DNA of 10,278 bases, taken from NCBI GenBank assembly GCA_030044295.1, contig JASHWB010000123.1, positions 1-10,278 of the forward strand, read 5' to 3'. The notes under the pieces were generated by a model. That model had not been told where the DNA came from. It ran no database searches and saw only the letters and a program-made list of their open reading frames with translations. Shown one piece after another: positions 1 through 7,206 of this stretch. Every line of letters starts with the position of its first letter. Position 1 is the stretch's first letter. Made by a program: the position numbers and the translations under genes. The DNA comes from Candidatus Acidiferrales bacterium (GTDB taxonomy: Bacteria > Acidobacteriota > Terriglobia > Acidiferrales > UBA7541).

Positions 1-1341
1 AATCTGTTCGCGCAAGGAGCGCAAAGTCACGCCGCGAACATCACAGCCATCCATGCGCAGGGAGCCGGACGTGGCGGTGTAGAAGCGCGGCAGAAGGTTG
101 ACGAGCGTCGTCTTGCCCGCGCCACTCGATCCGACGAACGCAACGACCGAGCCCGCGGGAACCGAAAGCTTAATGTTGCGCAGTATCAATGGGCCGCTTT
201 CGTACGAGAAGCTTACGTGATCGAACTCGACGGATTCTGAAAAGCGGGGCAGCACTTTCGTGCCAGACTCTTCCATCACTTCCTCAGGACGGTCGATAAA
301 CGCAAAAACCTGCGCCGATACTCCAGCCGCTTGCAGGAAAAGCTGGTACGCGCGGCCAATTGCCTTCACCGGCTCGTACGCCTTAAAGAGCGCAAAGACG
401 AAAGCCATGAATGCGCCAATGGTCATACGCTGGGCGTTGATTTCGCCGCGCGCAAATAAGATAACTCCCGAAATCACGACCGCGCCCAGCAGATCCATGA
501 TCGGTGAGGTTGCTGCGAGCGCTCGAATCCAGCGCATATTTTCACGCAGCAGGTTGCGCCCCGCTTCGCGGAAGCGGTTGATTTCGAATCGCTCCATACC
601 GAATGCTTTTACAATGCGGTTGCCGCTGAGGGTCTCCTGCAAAATCTGGCTTAAATCGGCCAGGCGCGAGCGGCTCTTTTCCGACGACCGCCGAATCTTC
701 CGTCCGAGCTTCCCCACGGGTAGCACGACGAGCGGAATCAGCGCAGCCGATGCCAGCGCCATACGCCAGTCGATAATCAGCAGCACTGCTACGAACGCGA
801 TCAAGCTGAACACCTGCCGCACTAAGTCGGCCAGCCAGTCGGAAAATGCACTCCGAATCTGCTCGATGTCGCTGATTGCGGCGGACATTACGCGACCGAC
901 AGGATTGTGCTGGAAAAACCCAACCGGCTGCTGCACCACTTTGCTGTACGTGTGGTCGCGGAGATCTGTAATTCCAGACAGGCCAACGTATTGAATCAAA
1001 ATCGTGCCGAAGTATTCGGCGACTCCCTTGGAAACAAAAATCAGAAGCAGCGCGATGGTGAATATCGACCAAACATAATGGATTTGATGAGGAACGAACG
1101 AGTTGAGCGTAACCACATGCTGCGTGCCGGGGATCGTGAAAAGTACCAGGGAGTGAACCGTGGAGTGCCGCGAAAGAACCACGTCCACCGCCGGCTTGAT
1201 GGCGAGCGCCACCAATCCGTCCATCGCGCCCATGAACGCCAGCAGCACTACACCCACCCCGAACAGAGGCACGTACGGCCTCAAATAGCCTAGTAGCCTG
1301 CGAATCTCATCGCGCTCGCTGGTGTGCGAAAGAATTTCCAT
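1..1341 (-). CDS. MsbA-like lipid A/LPS ABC exporter (3' part cut off by window edge)
   Basis: Half-size ABC exporter with a membrane domain followed by an ATPase domain; 447 residues are visible and the C-terminus lies outside the window. Starting at the ATG at 1341-1339, the frame is open to position 1. The first ~340 residues hold several hydrophobic segments (for example 28-48, and around 180-215) and the charged coupling stretches typical of the type IV exporter fold, including a QQPVGFFQHNPVGRVMSA segment, which in this family lies on the coupling region. The ATPase domain begins near residue 370, and the Walker A motif GSSGAGKTT is at 404-412. The Q-loop, LSGGQ signature and Walker B lie beyond the edge. 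Family knowledge: MsbA flips lipid A-core from the inner to the outer leaflet of the inner membrane. The nearby LPS transport genes favour that role, but a multidrug or other lipid exporter cannot be excluded. No clear Shine-Dalgarno precedes the ATG. Confidence 0.9.
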   Translation of the reverse strand, partial: MEILSHTSERDEIRRLLGYLRPYVPLFGVGVVLLAFMGAMDGLVALAIKPAVDVVLSRHSTVHSLVLFTIPGTQHVVTLNSFVPHQIHYVWSIFTIALLLIFVSKGVAEYFGTILIQYVGLSGITDLRDHTYSKVVQQPVGFFQHNPVGRVMSAAISDIEQIRSAFSDWLADLVRQVFSLIAFVAVLLIIDWRMALASAALIPLVVLPVGKLGRKIRRSSEKSRSRLADLSQILQETLSGNRIVKAFGMERFEINRFREAGRNLLRENMRWIRALAATSPIMDLLGAVVISGVILFARGEINAQRMTIGAFMAFVFALFKAYEPVKAIGRAYQLFLQAAGVSAQVFAFIDRPEEVMEESGTKVLPRFSESVEFDHVSFSYESGPLILRNIKLSVPAGSVVAFVGSSGAGKTTLVNLLPRFYTATSGSLRMDGCDVRGVTLRSLREQI

Positions 1342-1561
1342 AGATTTAAGTGCGTGGACGCGGCCGATCCGCCGCTGGAACGGCCTCCGGCCGCTACGCT
1401 ACTGGCCGCCGAAACAGCTTGAGATCGAGCAACCTAGCGTAAGCAGGACGCAGGCGTCTTGCAAGGCTTAAAGGAAGCTGGCGTCCTATCGCAGCGGAGC
1501 ACGATCTCGCATCGGCATGGGTCCGCAGCGGGTAATTGGTTGTGTCCGGCAACCCTGCTTC
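1342..1561. other. Intergenic gap between rapZ and the ABC exporter, with inverted repeats
   Basis: No convincing gene is seen here. A 5-bp stem (1538-1542 with 1550-1554) lies just after the rapZ stop on the minus strand but has no U-run, so it is at best a weak terminator. A longer inverted repeat lies at 1443-1462 (8-bp arms with one imperfect pair, 4-base loop), and a GC hairpin (CGGCC/GGCCG) lies at 1381-1393. A poor minus-strand promoter can be drawn around the longer repeat: TTGCAA at 1464-1459, 17 bases, then TACGCT at 1441-1436. That -10 matches consensus at only three positions. The gap suggests the exporter may be transcribed partly on its own, but nothing here proves it. Confidence 0.35.
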
Positions 1562-2449
1562 TCACCCCCCTGACTTGTCCATGTCTCGATGAACCACTTT
1601 CGTCGAGTAGCCTTTCCGATGCAGATTGCGTCCGATCACTTCCGCGAGCGCAACGGAGCGATGGCGCCCACCCGTGCATCCCAGCGCGACGGTCAGATAG
1701 CTCTTGCCTTCGCGGATGTAGTGCGGGATCAGGTACGTAAGCAGGCTCTCGATCCGTCGCAGAAATTCCCCCGTCTGGGGGAACGACCGGATATATCGCG
1801 CGACCCGCGCATTTTTCCCGCTGAATGGGCGCAGCTTGGGAATGAAATGCGGATTCGGAAGAAAGCGCACATCGAAAACTAGGTCCGCATCGGCCGGAAT
1901 TCCGTAACGAAAGCCGAAACTCACCACAGAAATCAGGAGCGGACGTCGGCCCGGGTTCTGAAAGCGGTCGATGACGAACTGGCGGAGCTCGTGTACTGTG
2001 AATTTCGTCGTGTCGATCACCACGTCCGCAACCCGGCGGATGGGTGCCATGCGGCGACGCTCGGCGCGGATGCCTTGAATTACCGAGTTGCCCAGGCTCA
2101 TCGGATGAGGGCGGCGCGTCTCGCTGAAGCGGCGCAGCAATACCTCGTCGCTCGCTTCTACGAAAACAAGTGTGACCGAGTGTTCGTTGCGAAGCTTGCG
2201 ATAAATTTGCGGCAGTTTTTCAATTTCTGCGCCTTCGCGCGCGTCCACCAACAGAGCCGCGCGGTCCACTTCCCCCCGGCCTTCTTCGTACAGTTCGGAA
2301 AATGTGGAAATCAGGGCGACAGGAAGATTATCGACGCAATAAAATCCGAGGTCTTCGAACGTATTGAGGATGGTGCCTTTGCCCGACCCAGACAGGCCCG
2401 TCAAGATGACGAGCTGCCGGGCGTTGCGCTTCTTCTCCGAACGCTTCAC
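1562..2449 (-). CDS. rapZ: RapZ (YvcJ-family) nucleotide-binding RNase adapter protein
   Basis: Cytoplasmic P-loop protein of 295 residues, close to the ~284 of E. coli RapZ. The N-terminal kinase-like domain has Walker A at 18-25 (GLSGSGKG) followed by Thr26, then the family stretch FYCVDNLP at 36-43, VDAR at 68-71 and RFSETRRPHP at 107-116. The C-terminal domain carries VSFGFRYGIPADADLVFDVR (176-195), PNPHF and the hallmark GCTGGRHRSV at 257-266, ending in HRD (287-289). In E. coli RapZ delivers the GlmZ small RNA to RNase E and so controls glucosamine-6-phosphate synthesis; in Bacillus YvcJ has other roles. The RNA partner here is unknown. The start is GTG at 2449-2447, 11 bases after the rpoN stop; there is no good Shine-Dalgarno, so translation may be coupled to rpoN. 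Odd point: Gly25 replaces the usual Ser/Thr after the P-loop lysine. Confidence 0.95.
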   Translation of the reverse strand: MKRSEKKRNARQLVILTGLSGSGKGTILNTFEDLGFYCVDNLPVALISTFSELYEEGRGEVDRAALLVDAREGAEIEKLPQIYRKLRNEHSVTLVFVEASDEVLLRRFSETRRPHPMSLGNSVIQGIRAERRRMAPIRRVADVVIDTTKFTVHELRQFVIDRFQNPGRRPLLISVVSFGFRYGIPADADLVFDVRFLPNPHFIPKLRPFSGKNARVARYIRSFPQTGEFLRRIESLLTYLIPHYIREGKSYLTVALGCTGGRHRSVALAEVIGRNLHRKGYSTKVVHRDMDKSGG

Positions 2450-2460
2450 GGTGCGAACGG

Positions 2461-3903
2461 TTAGGCTTTCACCCGGCGGCGGTGCGTGCTCGGGATGCGC
2501 ATGTCCTCGCGGTATTTCGCGACGGTTCGGCGCGTAACCTGAATGCCCTCGTCGCTCAACCTTTTCGTGATCTGTTCGTCGGTGAGCGGGTGGGCGGCAT
2601 CTTCCTCGTCGATCATTTGCTTCACGCGGCGCTTCAGCGAAAGCAGCGACATTTCGCTGCCTTGCGGGCCGTTGACGGACTCAGAGAAAAAGCTGCGCAG
2701 TTCCAGCACGCCTTGCGGTGTGTGGACATACTTATTAGCAACGGCGCGGCTAACCGTGGAGGGATGAACGCCGACTTCTTCCGCCACTTCTTTTATCATC
2801 ATCGGCCGCAGATGATCGGGCCCGTAATCGAGGTAATCGGCTTGCCGGCGCAAGATCGATTGGCAGACGCGCAAAATCGTGTGCTTGCGCTGCTCGATGT
2901 TTTTCATCAACTGGATCGCAGCGGTGAAGCGCTCTTTAACATAGTTTCGGACGTCGCGATCGGCCGCGTCGCGAGCTAGCAGCCGGCGATACGTTGGATT
3001 CAAGCGCAATTGCGGCACGTCGTCGTCGTTCATGAACACCTGCCACTCGCCATCAACCTTGCGGAACTGCACGTCCGGTTCGACCAGCCGCGGCTCGGTT
3101 TTGTTGTAGCGCAAACCGGGCTTGGGATCGAGGCGCTTGATTACGTCCACGGCGCGTTTCACCAGTTCAATCGGACGGTTCGACTCGCGTGCCACTTCCT
3201 TCAGCTGATTGTTTTGTAGGTACTTCAAATGGTCCTTGATGATTTGCTGCGCTAGCGTGTTCTGTGGATCCAGCACTTTGATCTGCATCAGCAGACATTC
3301 CTGTAAATCGCGCGCCGCAACGCCCGGCGGGTCGAATTCCTGCACCATGGCCAGCGCTTCTTCCACGTCCTCCATCGAGTAGTTGCCGCCCTGCGCGATT
3401 TCGTCGAGCGTCGCGGTCAGATAGCCGTTTTCGTCCAGATTGCCGATGATTTCCTCGGCGATCTCCCTCACGGTTTCCGAACAAATGCTCACGCTGAGCT
3501 GCCATTCTAGGTGATCTGCGAGGCTGGATGCGGACGACAGAAACTTCTCGAAGGAAGGCTTCTCAATTTCCTCGTGTTCGCTGCTGGCCACGCGCTCGGC
3601 GCCAGTGTCCAGATACTGCGTAAAAAAGGATCCGAAATCGAACTCGTCGAACGGATTGGCGGCCGGCTCGTCTGGAACGTTTTCGGTCTCTTTCTTCAGA
3701 AACGCTTCGTCGGTGTAATTCTCCGCGGTAGTCGTTTCCTCGGATAGTTCCTCGAGCACCGGATTGGCCATGATCTCTTGATTGATCATCTCGCGAAGCT
3801 CAAGACGGTTGAGCGCCAACACGCTTACCATCTGCACGAGTCCCGGCGTCAGAATCTGCTTCTGTGCGACGCGGAGGTGCAGTTTTGGCGCGAGGTAGTT
3901 CAT
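2461..3903 (-). CDS. rpoN: RNA polymerase sigma-54 factor RpoN
   Basis: Full-length sigma-54, 480 residues (E. coli 477). Region I (about 1-50) is the Gln/Leu-rich activator-responsive segment, starting LAPKLHLRVAQKQILTPGL. Region II (about 52-115) is acidic. The core-binding domain follows, with the conserved DPPGVAARDLQECL at 191-204 and LDPKPGLRY at 258-266. The helix-turn-helix that reads the -12 element is at about 370-394 (IKEVAEEVGVHPSTVSRAV). The RpoN box that reads the -24 element is at 457-465 (TRRTVAKYR; the usual first residue is Ala). It directs core polymerase to -24/-12 promoters and needs AAA+ enhancer-binding activators, none of which is encoded here. The ATG at 3903-3901 begins one base after the lptB stop (TGACATG), so translational coupling is likely. 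No sigma-54-type promoter is seen upstream of the operon. Confidence 0.97.
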   Translation of the reverse strand: MNYLAPKLHLRVAQKQILTPGLVQMVSVLALNRLELREMINQEIMANPVLEELSEETTTAENYTDEAFLKKETENVPDEPAANPFDEFDFGSFFTQYLDTGAERVASSEHEEIEKPSFEKFLSSASSLADHLEWQLSVSICSETVREIAEEIIGNLDENGYLTATLDEIAQGGNYSMEDVEEALAMVQEFDPPGVAARDLQECLLMQIKVLDPQNTLAQQIIKDHLKYLQNNQLKEVARESNRPIELVKRAVDVIKRLDPKPGLRYNKTEPRLVEPDVQFRKVDGEWQVFMNDDDVPQLRLNPTYRRLLARDAADRDVRNYVKERFTAAIQLMKNIEQRKHTILRVCQSILRRQADYLDYGPDHLRPMMIKEVAEEVGVHPSTVSRAVANKYVHTPQGVLELRSFFSESVNGPQGSEMSLLSLKRRVKQMIDEEDAAHPLTDEQITKRLSDEGIQVTRRTVAKYREDMRIPSTHRRRVKA

Positions 3904-3904
3904 G

Positions 3905-4630
3905 TCAGTTGAGGCGGAACTTCTCGCCCAGATAGATTCGCCGAACGTCCGGGTTTTCGGACAGCATGGAGGGCGACCCGGCGGCCAGAATCCTGCCGCC
4001 GTTGATGATGTACGCGCGGTGTGTAACCGCCAGCGTGTCCCGCACGTTGTGATCCGTGATCAGGACGCCGATTCCCGCGCCGCTCAAATCCGCGATGATC
4101 TTCTGTATGTCCACCACTGTAAGTGGGTCGATTCCCGCAAACGGCTCGTCCAGGAGCACGAATGATGGGGATAGCACCATCGAACGCGCGATTTCCAGCC
4201 TCCGTCGCTCGCCGCCGGAAAGCACGTACGCCTGGCTGTAACGTACTCCTTCGAGTCCCATTTGCGCCAAAAGCTCCTCGATGCGATCGCGGCGCTGCTC
4301 CGGCGTAAGCGGCAAAGTTTCCAGCACTGCGAGCAGGTTTTCCTCGACCGTCAGCTTCCGAAATACCGAAGGTTCCTGGGGAAGGTAGCTGATGCCGCTG
4401 CGGGCCCGGAGGTACATGGGAAGGTCGGTAATGTCTTCGCCATCTAGCAGTACGCGCCCGTAATCGGGGCGGGCTAGGCCGACCAATATATAAAAGGTCG
4501 TGGTCTTACCCGCGCCGTTCGGCCCGAGCAGCCCAACCACTTCGCCCTGCTGAATCTCCAGGTTCACGTCATCGACGACTTTCCGTCCTCGATACGACTT
4601 CCTAAGATCGACCGCCCGGAGTTTCAACAT
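3905..4630 (-). CDS. lptB: LptB, ATPase of the LPS export ABC transporter
   Basis: Cytoplasmic ABC ATPase of 241 residues, the same length as E. coli LptB. Visible motifs: Walker A GPNGAGKTT at 36-44, Q-loop Gln85 within YLPQEPSVFRKLTVEEN (an LptB hallmark), signature LSGGERRR at 137-144, Walker B FVLLDEPFAGID at 157-168 with catalytic Glu162, and switch His194 in ITDHNVRDTL. LptB2 with LptF and LptG hydrolyses ATP to extract LPS from the inner membrane and push it onto LptC and LptA. The membrane partners LptF/LptG are not in this window. The ATG at 4630 lies 6 bases after the stop of the LptC/LptA-like gene and one base separates its stop from rpoN, so it is an internal operon gene. The upstream Shine-Dalgarno is weak (GAGAA, about 12 bases before the ATG). 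Confidence 0.97.
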   Translation of the reverse strand: MLKLRAVDLRKSYRGRKVVDDVNLEIQQGEVVGLLGPNGAGKTTTFYILVGLARPDYGRVLLDGEDITDLPMYLRARSGISYLPQEPSVFRKLTVEENLLAVLETLPLTPEQRRDRIEELLAQMGLEGVRYSQAYVLSGGERRRLEIARSMVLSPSFVLLDEPFAGIDPLTVVDIQKIIADLSGAGIGVLITDHNVRDTLAVTHRAYIINGGRILAAGSPSMLSENPDVRRIYLGEKFRLN

Positions 4631-4636
4631 GCCGGT

Positions 4637-7000
4637 TCATTTCTCAACCTTATGCTTGGTCAGCGTGCGCGAACCTTCCTGCGAATCAATCAAAATCGTA
4701 TCACTCGCTACATAGAAGGTCAACGAACTGCCCGTCGCCGTGTTGTTGGAACCGTCAGTAACCCTTGGTTCGCCGCCGGAAAGAACGAATTTGCCATCGG
4801 AGGCGGTATATTCCGCCTGTTCAGCCATGCCGCGACGGTCGCCTTGTTCCACGACAACACCCCCGCGCGCGACCACGCGGTCCAATTGGCCGCCGTCGAT
4901 ACCCTCGCCTGACACGGGTGCCTTGTTCGCGGACGCCTTCGTAGATTCCTGTCTCGGCGGTTTCGCCGGCGGCTGCCTAAGATATACATCGAGCGTCTGA
5001 GAATGGAGCGTGCCCTGGTCGGAGCTCGCGAGCACGCCGCCCTCAAGATGAGCCATGCCCTGGTCGCCCCAATACGTTAGCGCCGGCGCATGGATCTTCC
5101 AAAGCGTTGGTCCGGATTGCTTTGCCGGTTTCTTTCCCGGCTTGGTGAAATCAGGAATGGACGGAGCCGCGGGGCCAGCGCTCTGCGGAAAAACGGCCAC
5201 CACGTTTCCGGACGCCTGCATCCTTTTATCATCCCGCCAAAGATCGATCCGATCCGCTTCCAGCACGGATTCGCCCTGCCACAATCGCACACGCCCTGTG
5301 TACGTGACGTGGCCTGAGTTAGCCGAGCCAGTCAGCCTATCCGCGGAGATATGCGCGGCGCCCACTCCAAGGCTGACGGCGTCCTGCTCGCCGGCCGGTG
5401 CGTACGTCGACACGACTCCACTATCGGCTTCCAGTTCACCGGTCTTCTGATTGAACTCCATCCGCTTCGCGGTCGTACTGCTCTCGCCGTCCGTTACCGC
5501 AGGCGAGCCTTCCAGGAGAATCGTATTCGTTGCGCGATCGATTCGCGCGCTGCTCGCAGTGGCCTGCCGCTCCCCCTGCTGCATCTTCACGCCGCCGGTT
5601 TCCTGTACCGTTTCCCATTCGCCGATCGAATCCAGGTTCGCAGCCAACTCTGGGGCAGCAATGATTTGCGCCACTGCGCCGGGCGATTCTCGCCGAATCG
5701 TGACCCCCGAATGCCCTAACAGTTTTCTGACGCGTCCATCCGCGCCCGCCTGGGCAACAAATGTTGTCGCGTGCACAGTGGTTTCCTCCGGGCCTTTCGC
5801 CAAATCGATCGTCGCTGGCGCGAGAGTTTCAGCGCTCTCGATCTGCTCCCGTCCAATCTCGTTGGGCGCAGCCTTAGCATTTGAGCGGCTCGCAGCCGCG
5901 GGAGCGGAGAAGGTCACGTGCAACGCTTCCGTCCGCAGCGTGTCTACCTCGCTGGATTGCCGGGACTGCGCCGCTACTGCCCCAGTCGCCGTCATGCTCT
6001 GCACGAGGTTGCGCTCCGGAATCATGGCTAATTCCACGTGAGCGGCGGAAAAGCGTCCCGCGCCGGCCTTCGTATTCCTCGTCGCTTGGACATTCCCATC
6101 GGCAATCACCCGCTCAATCCATCCCGCGGGATTCAGCACGCCCTGGAACTGCGCGGCAGAAACAGCGATCTCGTTGCCGGTCTCGTTAGCGCGAATTTCG
6201 GGCTGTCCCTCCACAAACACTTGCCGCGCCCGGTTCGACTCGTCGAAATTCACTGTAACTGTTTGCGCCGAAAGCTGGCGCTCACCCTGCTGAACGCTCA
6301 CGGGTCCGTTCAACACAGCCGTCCGTTCATTGCGATGAATTTCCAGACTGCTTCCGGACGCGCTCACCGGCAAGCCACCAGTTTTGTCCGACGCCGCAAG
6401 CTGGAACCGAATCGCGCGGTCCACTCGTACCGTAGCGTTGCGCGTGCTGTAGTCCACCCCCACTCCGCTTCCGCTTCCGCCCGGAAACGTAAACTTCACT
6501 GGAGCGGTCGTGGACGCGTTGCCGGTCTCGCGATCAAATTTTAAATCTCTGGTTACCATCTCGAGCGCTGGAGTTCTCGATCCAGCCTCCGACTTTTTCG
6601 TCGTTGGACCTGCAATGTCGATCTGCACGCTGCCCTCGCAGCGCGCTCCGCCGCTCTGCGGATCGTAACTGCACTCGCGAGTGTGAATGTCGTCGTTCTG
6701 GCCCCCATCGCGGCCGTAAATCGTGATCCACACGTCTTCCAGCTGCGCCCGGTCGTGGTCCTTATATCGAGTCACTTCCGAAGCGCGCAGCGTGAATAGC
6801 GTGCGGCCCTGCTCCACCGATTTGTACGTGAATGCCCCTGATCGTTGCTCCACGCTCGCTGGAACGGCTGCCGGCATTTCGCGCCGCGCCCTGCCCCGCT
6901 GCACCGCGCGATAGATGTATGCGCCCGCCACGGCCAAGACGATCAGACCGGCGGCCATAGCCGACCAGCGCGCGTAACGCGCCGCATCGCGATTGCGCAA
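4637..7000 (-). CDS. Giant LptC/LptA (OstA-repeat) periplasmic LPS bridge protein
   Basis: 787 residues, about four times LptC or LptA of E. coli (191 and 185). A cytoplasmic basic start is followed by one membrane segment at about 13-30, then periplasmic sequence with no further membrane segment: an LptC topology. Residues ~52-200 resemble the LptC fold (FTYKSVEQGRTLFTLRAS). The rest is a run of beta-rich OstA/LptA-like units recognisable by turns of type (E/D/T/S)G-x-V near 123, 232, 302, 340, 432, 469, 569, 598, 654 and 713; residues 706-780 match the LptA/OstA pattern best. Pro/Lys/Ala-rich linkers lie at ~366-382, 605-632 and 676-697. Only two cysteines occur, Cys110 and Cys121, both in the LptC-like part. 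The likely role is a periplasmic bridge carrying LPS from LptB2FG to LptD. The start is TTG at 7000-6998, supported by a GGGGAGG Shine-Dalgarno 8 bases upstream; the first in-frame ATG is codon 15, inside the membrane segment. Calling it a true fusion of both functions is inference. Confidence 0.88.
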   Translation of the reverse strand: MRNRDAARYARWSAMAAGLIVLAVAGAYIYRAVQRGRARREMPAAVPASVEQRSGAFTYKSVEQGRTLFTLRASEVTRYKDHDRAQLEDVWITIYGRDGGQNDDIHTRECSYDPQSGGARCEGSVQIDIAGPTTKKSEAGSRTPALEMVTRDLKFDRETGNASTTAPVKFTFPGGSGSGVGVDYSTRNATVRVDRAIRFQLAASDKTGGLPVSASGSSLEIHRNERTAVLNGPVSVQQGERQLSAQTVTVNFDESNRARQVFVEGQPEIRANETGNEIAVSAAQFQGVLNPAGWIERVIADGNVQATRNTKAGAGRFSAAHVELAMIPERNLVQSMTATGAVAAQSRQSSEVDTLRTEALHVTFSAPAAASRSNAKAAPNEIGREQIESAETLAPATIDLAKGPEETTVHATTFVAQAGADGRVRKLLGHSGVTIRRESPGAVAQIIAAPELAANLDSIGEWETVQETGGVKMQQGERQATASSARIDRATNTILLEGSPAVTDGESSTTAKRMEFNQKTGELEADSGVVSTYAPAGEQDAVSLGVGAAHISADRLTGSANSGHVTYTGRVRLWQGESVLEADRIDLWRDDKRMQASGNVVAVFPQSAGPAAPSIPDFTKPGKKPAKQSGPTLWKIHAPALTYWGDQGMAHLEGGVLASSDQGTLHSQTLDVYLRQPPAKPPRQESTKASANKAPVSGEGIDGGQLDRVVARGGVVVEQGDRRGMAEQAEYTASDGKFVLSGGEPRVTDGSNNTATGSSLTFYVASDTILIDSQEGSRTLTKHKVEK

Positions 7001-7008
7001 AGTTCGCG

Positions 7009-7015
7009 CCTCCCC
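7009..7015 (-). promoter_or_regulatory. Strong Shine-Dalgarno that fixes the TTG start of the LptC/LptA-like gene
   Basis: On the minus strand the sequence GGGGAGG ends 8 bases before TTG at 7000-6998. This near-perfect anti-16S match at ideal spacing is the main reason for choosing TTG rather than a later ATG, which would cut away the N-terminal half of the membrane anchor. Confidence 0.8.
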
Positions 7016-7031
7016 TTTTAGTTAGAAGCTG

Positions 7032-7060
7032 AGTATAGGGAACTGGTTTGCGTGCCACAA
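7032..7060 (-). promoter_or_regulatory. Sigma-70-type promoter of the lptCA-lptB-rpoN-rapZ operon
   Basis: Minus-strand -35 TTGTGG (7060-7055), exactly 17 bases of spacer, and -10 TATACT (7037-7032, five of six consensus bases). Transcription would begin near 7025, giving a ~25-base leader that contains the Shine-Dalgarno. The -35 is weak (three of six). Position and spacing fit well with the downstream start. Confidence 0.6.
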
Positions 7061-7117
7061 CTGCAGCAAGAGCGGCGCTGAAATAAATGAGCCGATTCGA
7101 TGCTTCTTCAGAAACAG

Positions 7118-7134
7118 GGGCGGATTTACCGCCC
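7118..7134 (-). terminator. Possible weak terminator after the GGDEF gene
   Basis: A perfect 6-bp stem (GGGCGG / CCGCCC) with a TAAAT loop lies 73 bases after the GGDEF stop. On the minus strand it is followed by a short, interrupted U tract (CUGUUUCUG). The stem is short and the tail is poor, so read-through into the lpt operon is quite possible. Confidence 0.35.
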
Positions 7135-7206
7135 ACCGGACTTCGTCTTGGAAGTGGTCGAGCTGAAATGCTTTGCCGTGACTGCCAAAACGCGTGTGGA
7201 CGTGCG

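Noticed and set aside
260..994. Long rightward open frame (244 codons)
   Set aside because: It is antisense to the ABC exporter, whose frame has clear domains and a Walker A motif. The rightward translation has no recognisable motif and the skewed composition of a shadow frame.
1342..1561. Small RNA gene (for example a GlmZ-like partner of RapZ) in the gap after rapZ
   Set aside because: Hairpins are present, but there is no clear promoter plus terminator pair with a U-run and no sequence I recognise as GlmY/GlmZ.
5451..6041. Rightward open frame of 196 codons inside the LptC/LptA-like gene
   Set aside because: It is antisense to a 787-residue frame with a good promoter, ribosome site and family-like repeats. 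Its Ser/Arg/Ala-rich translation looks like a GC-driven shadow.
7045..7060. TGGCACG on the minus strand near the operon promoter, resembling the -24 half of a sigma-54 promoter (would mean rpoN autoregulation)
   Set aside because: The -12 half (GC ten bases after the GG) is absent: the expected place reads AG. A sigma-70-type promoter at the same site explains the region better.
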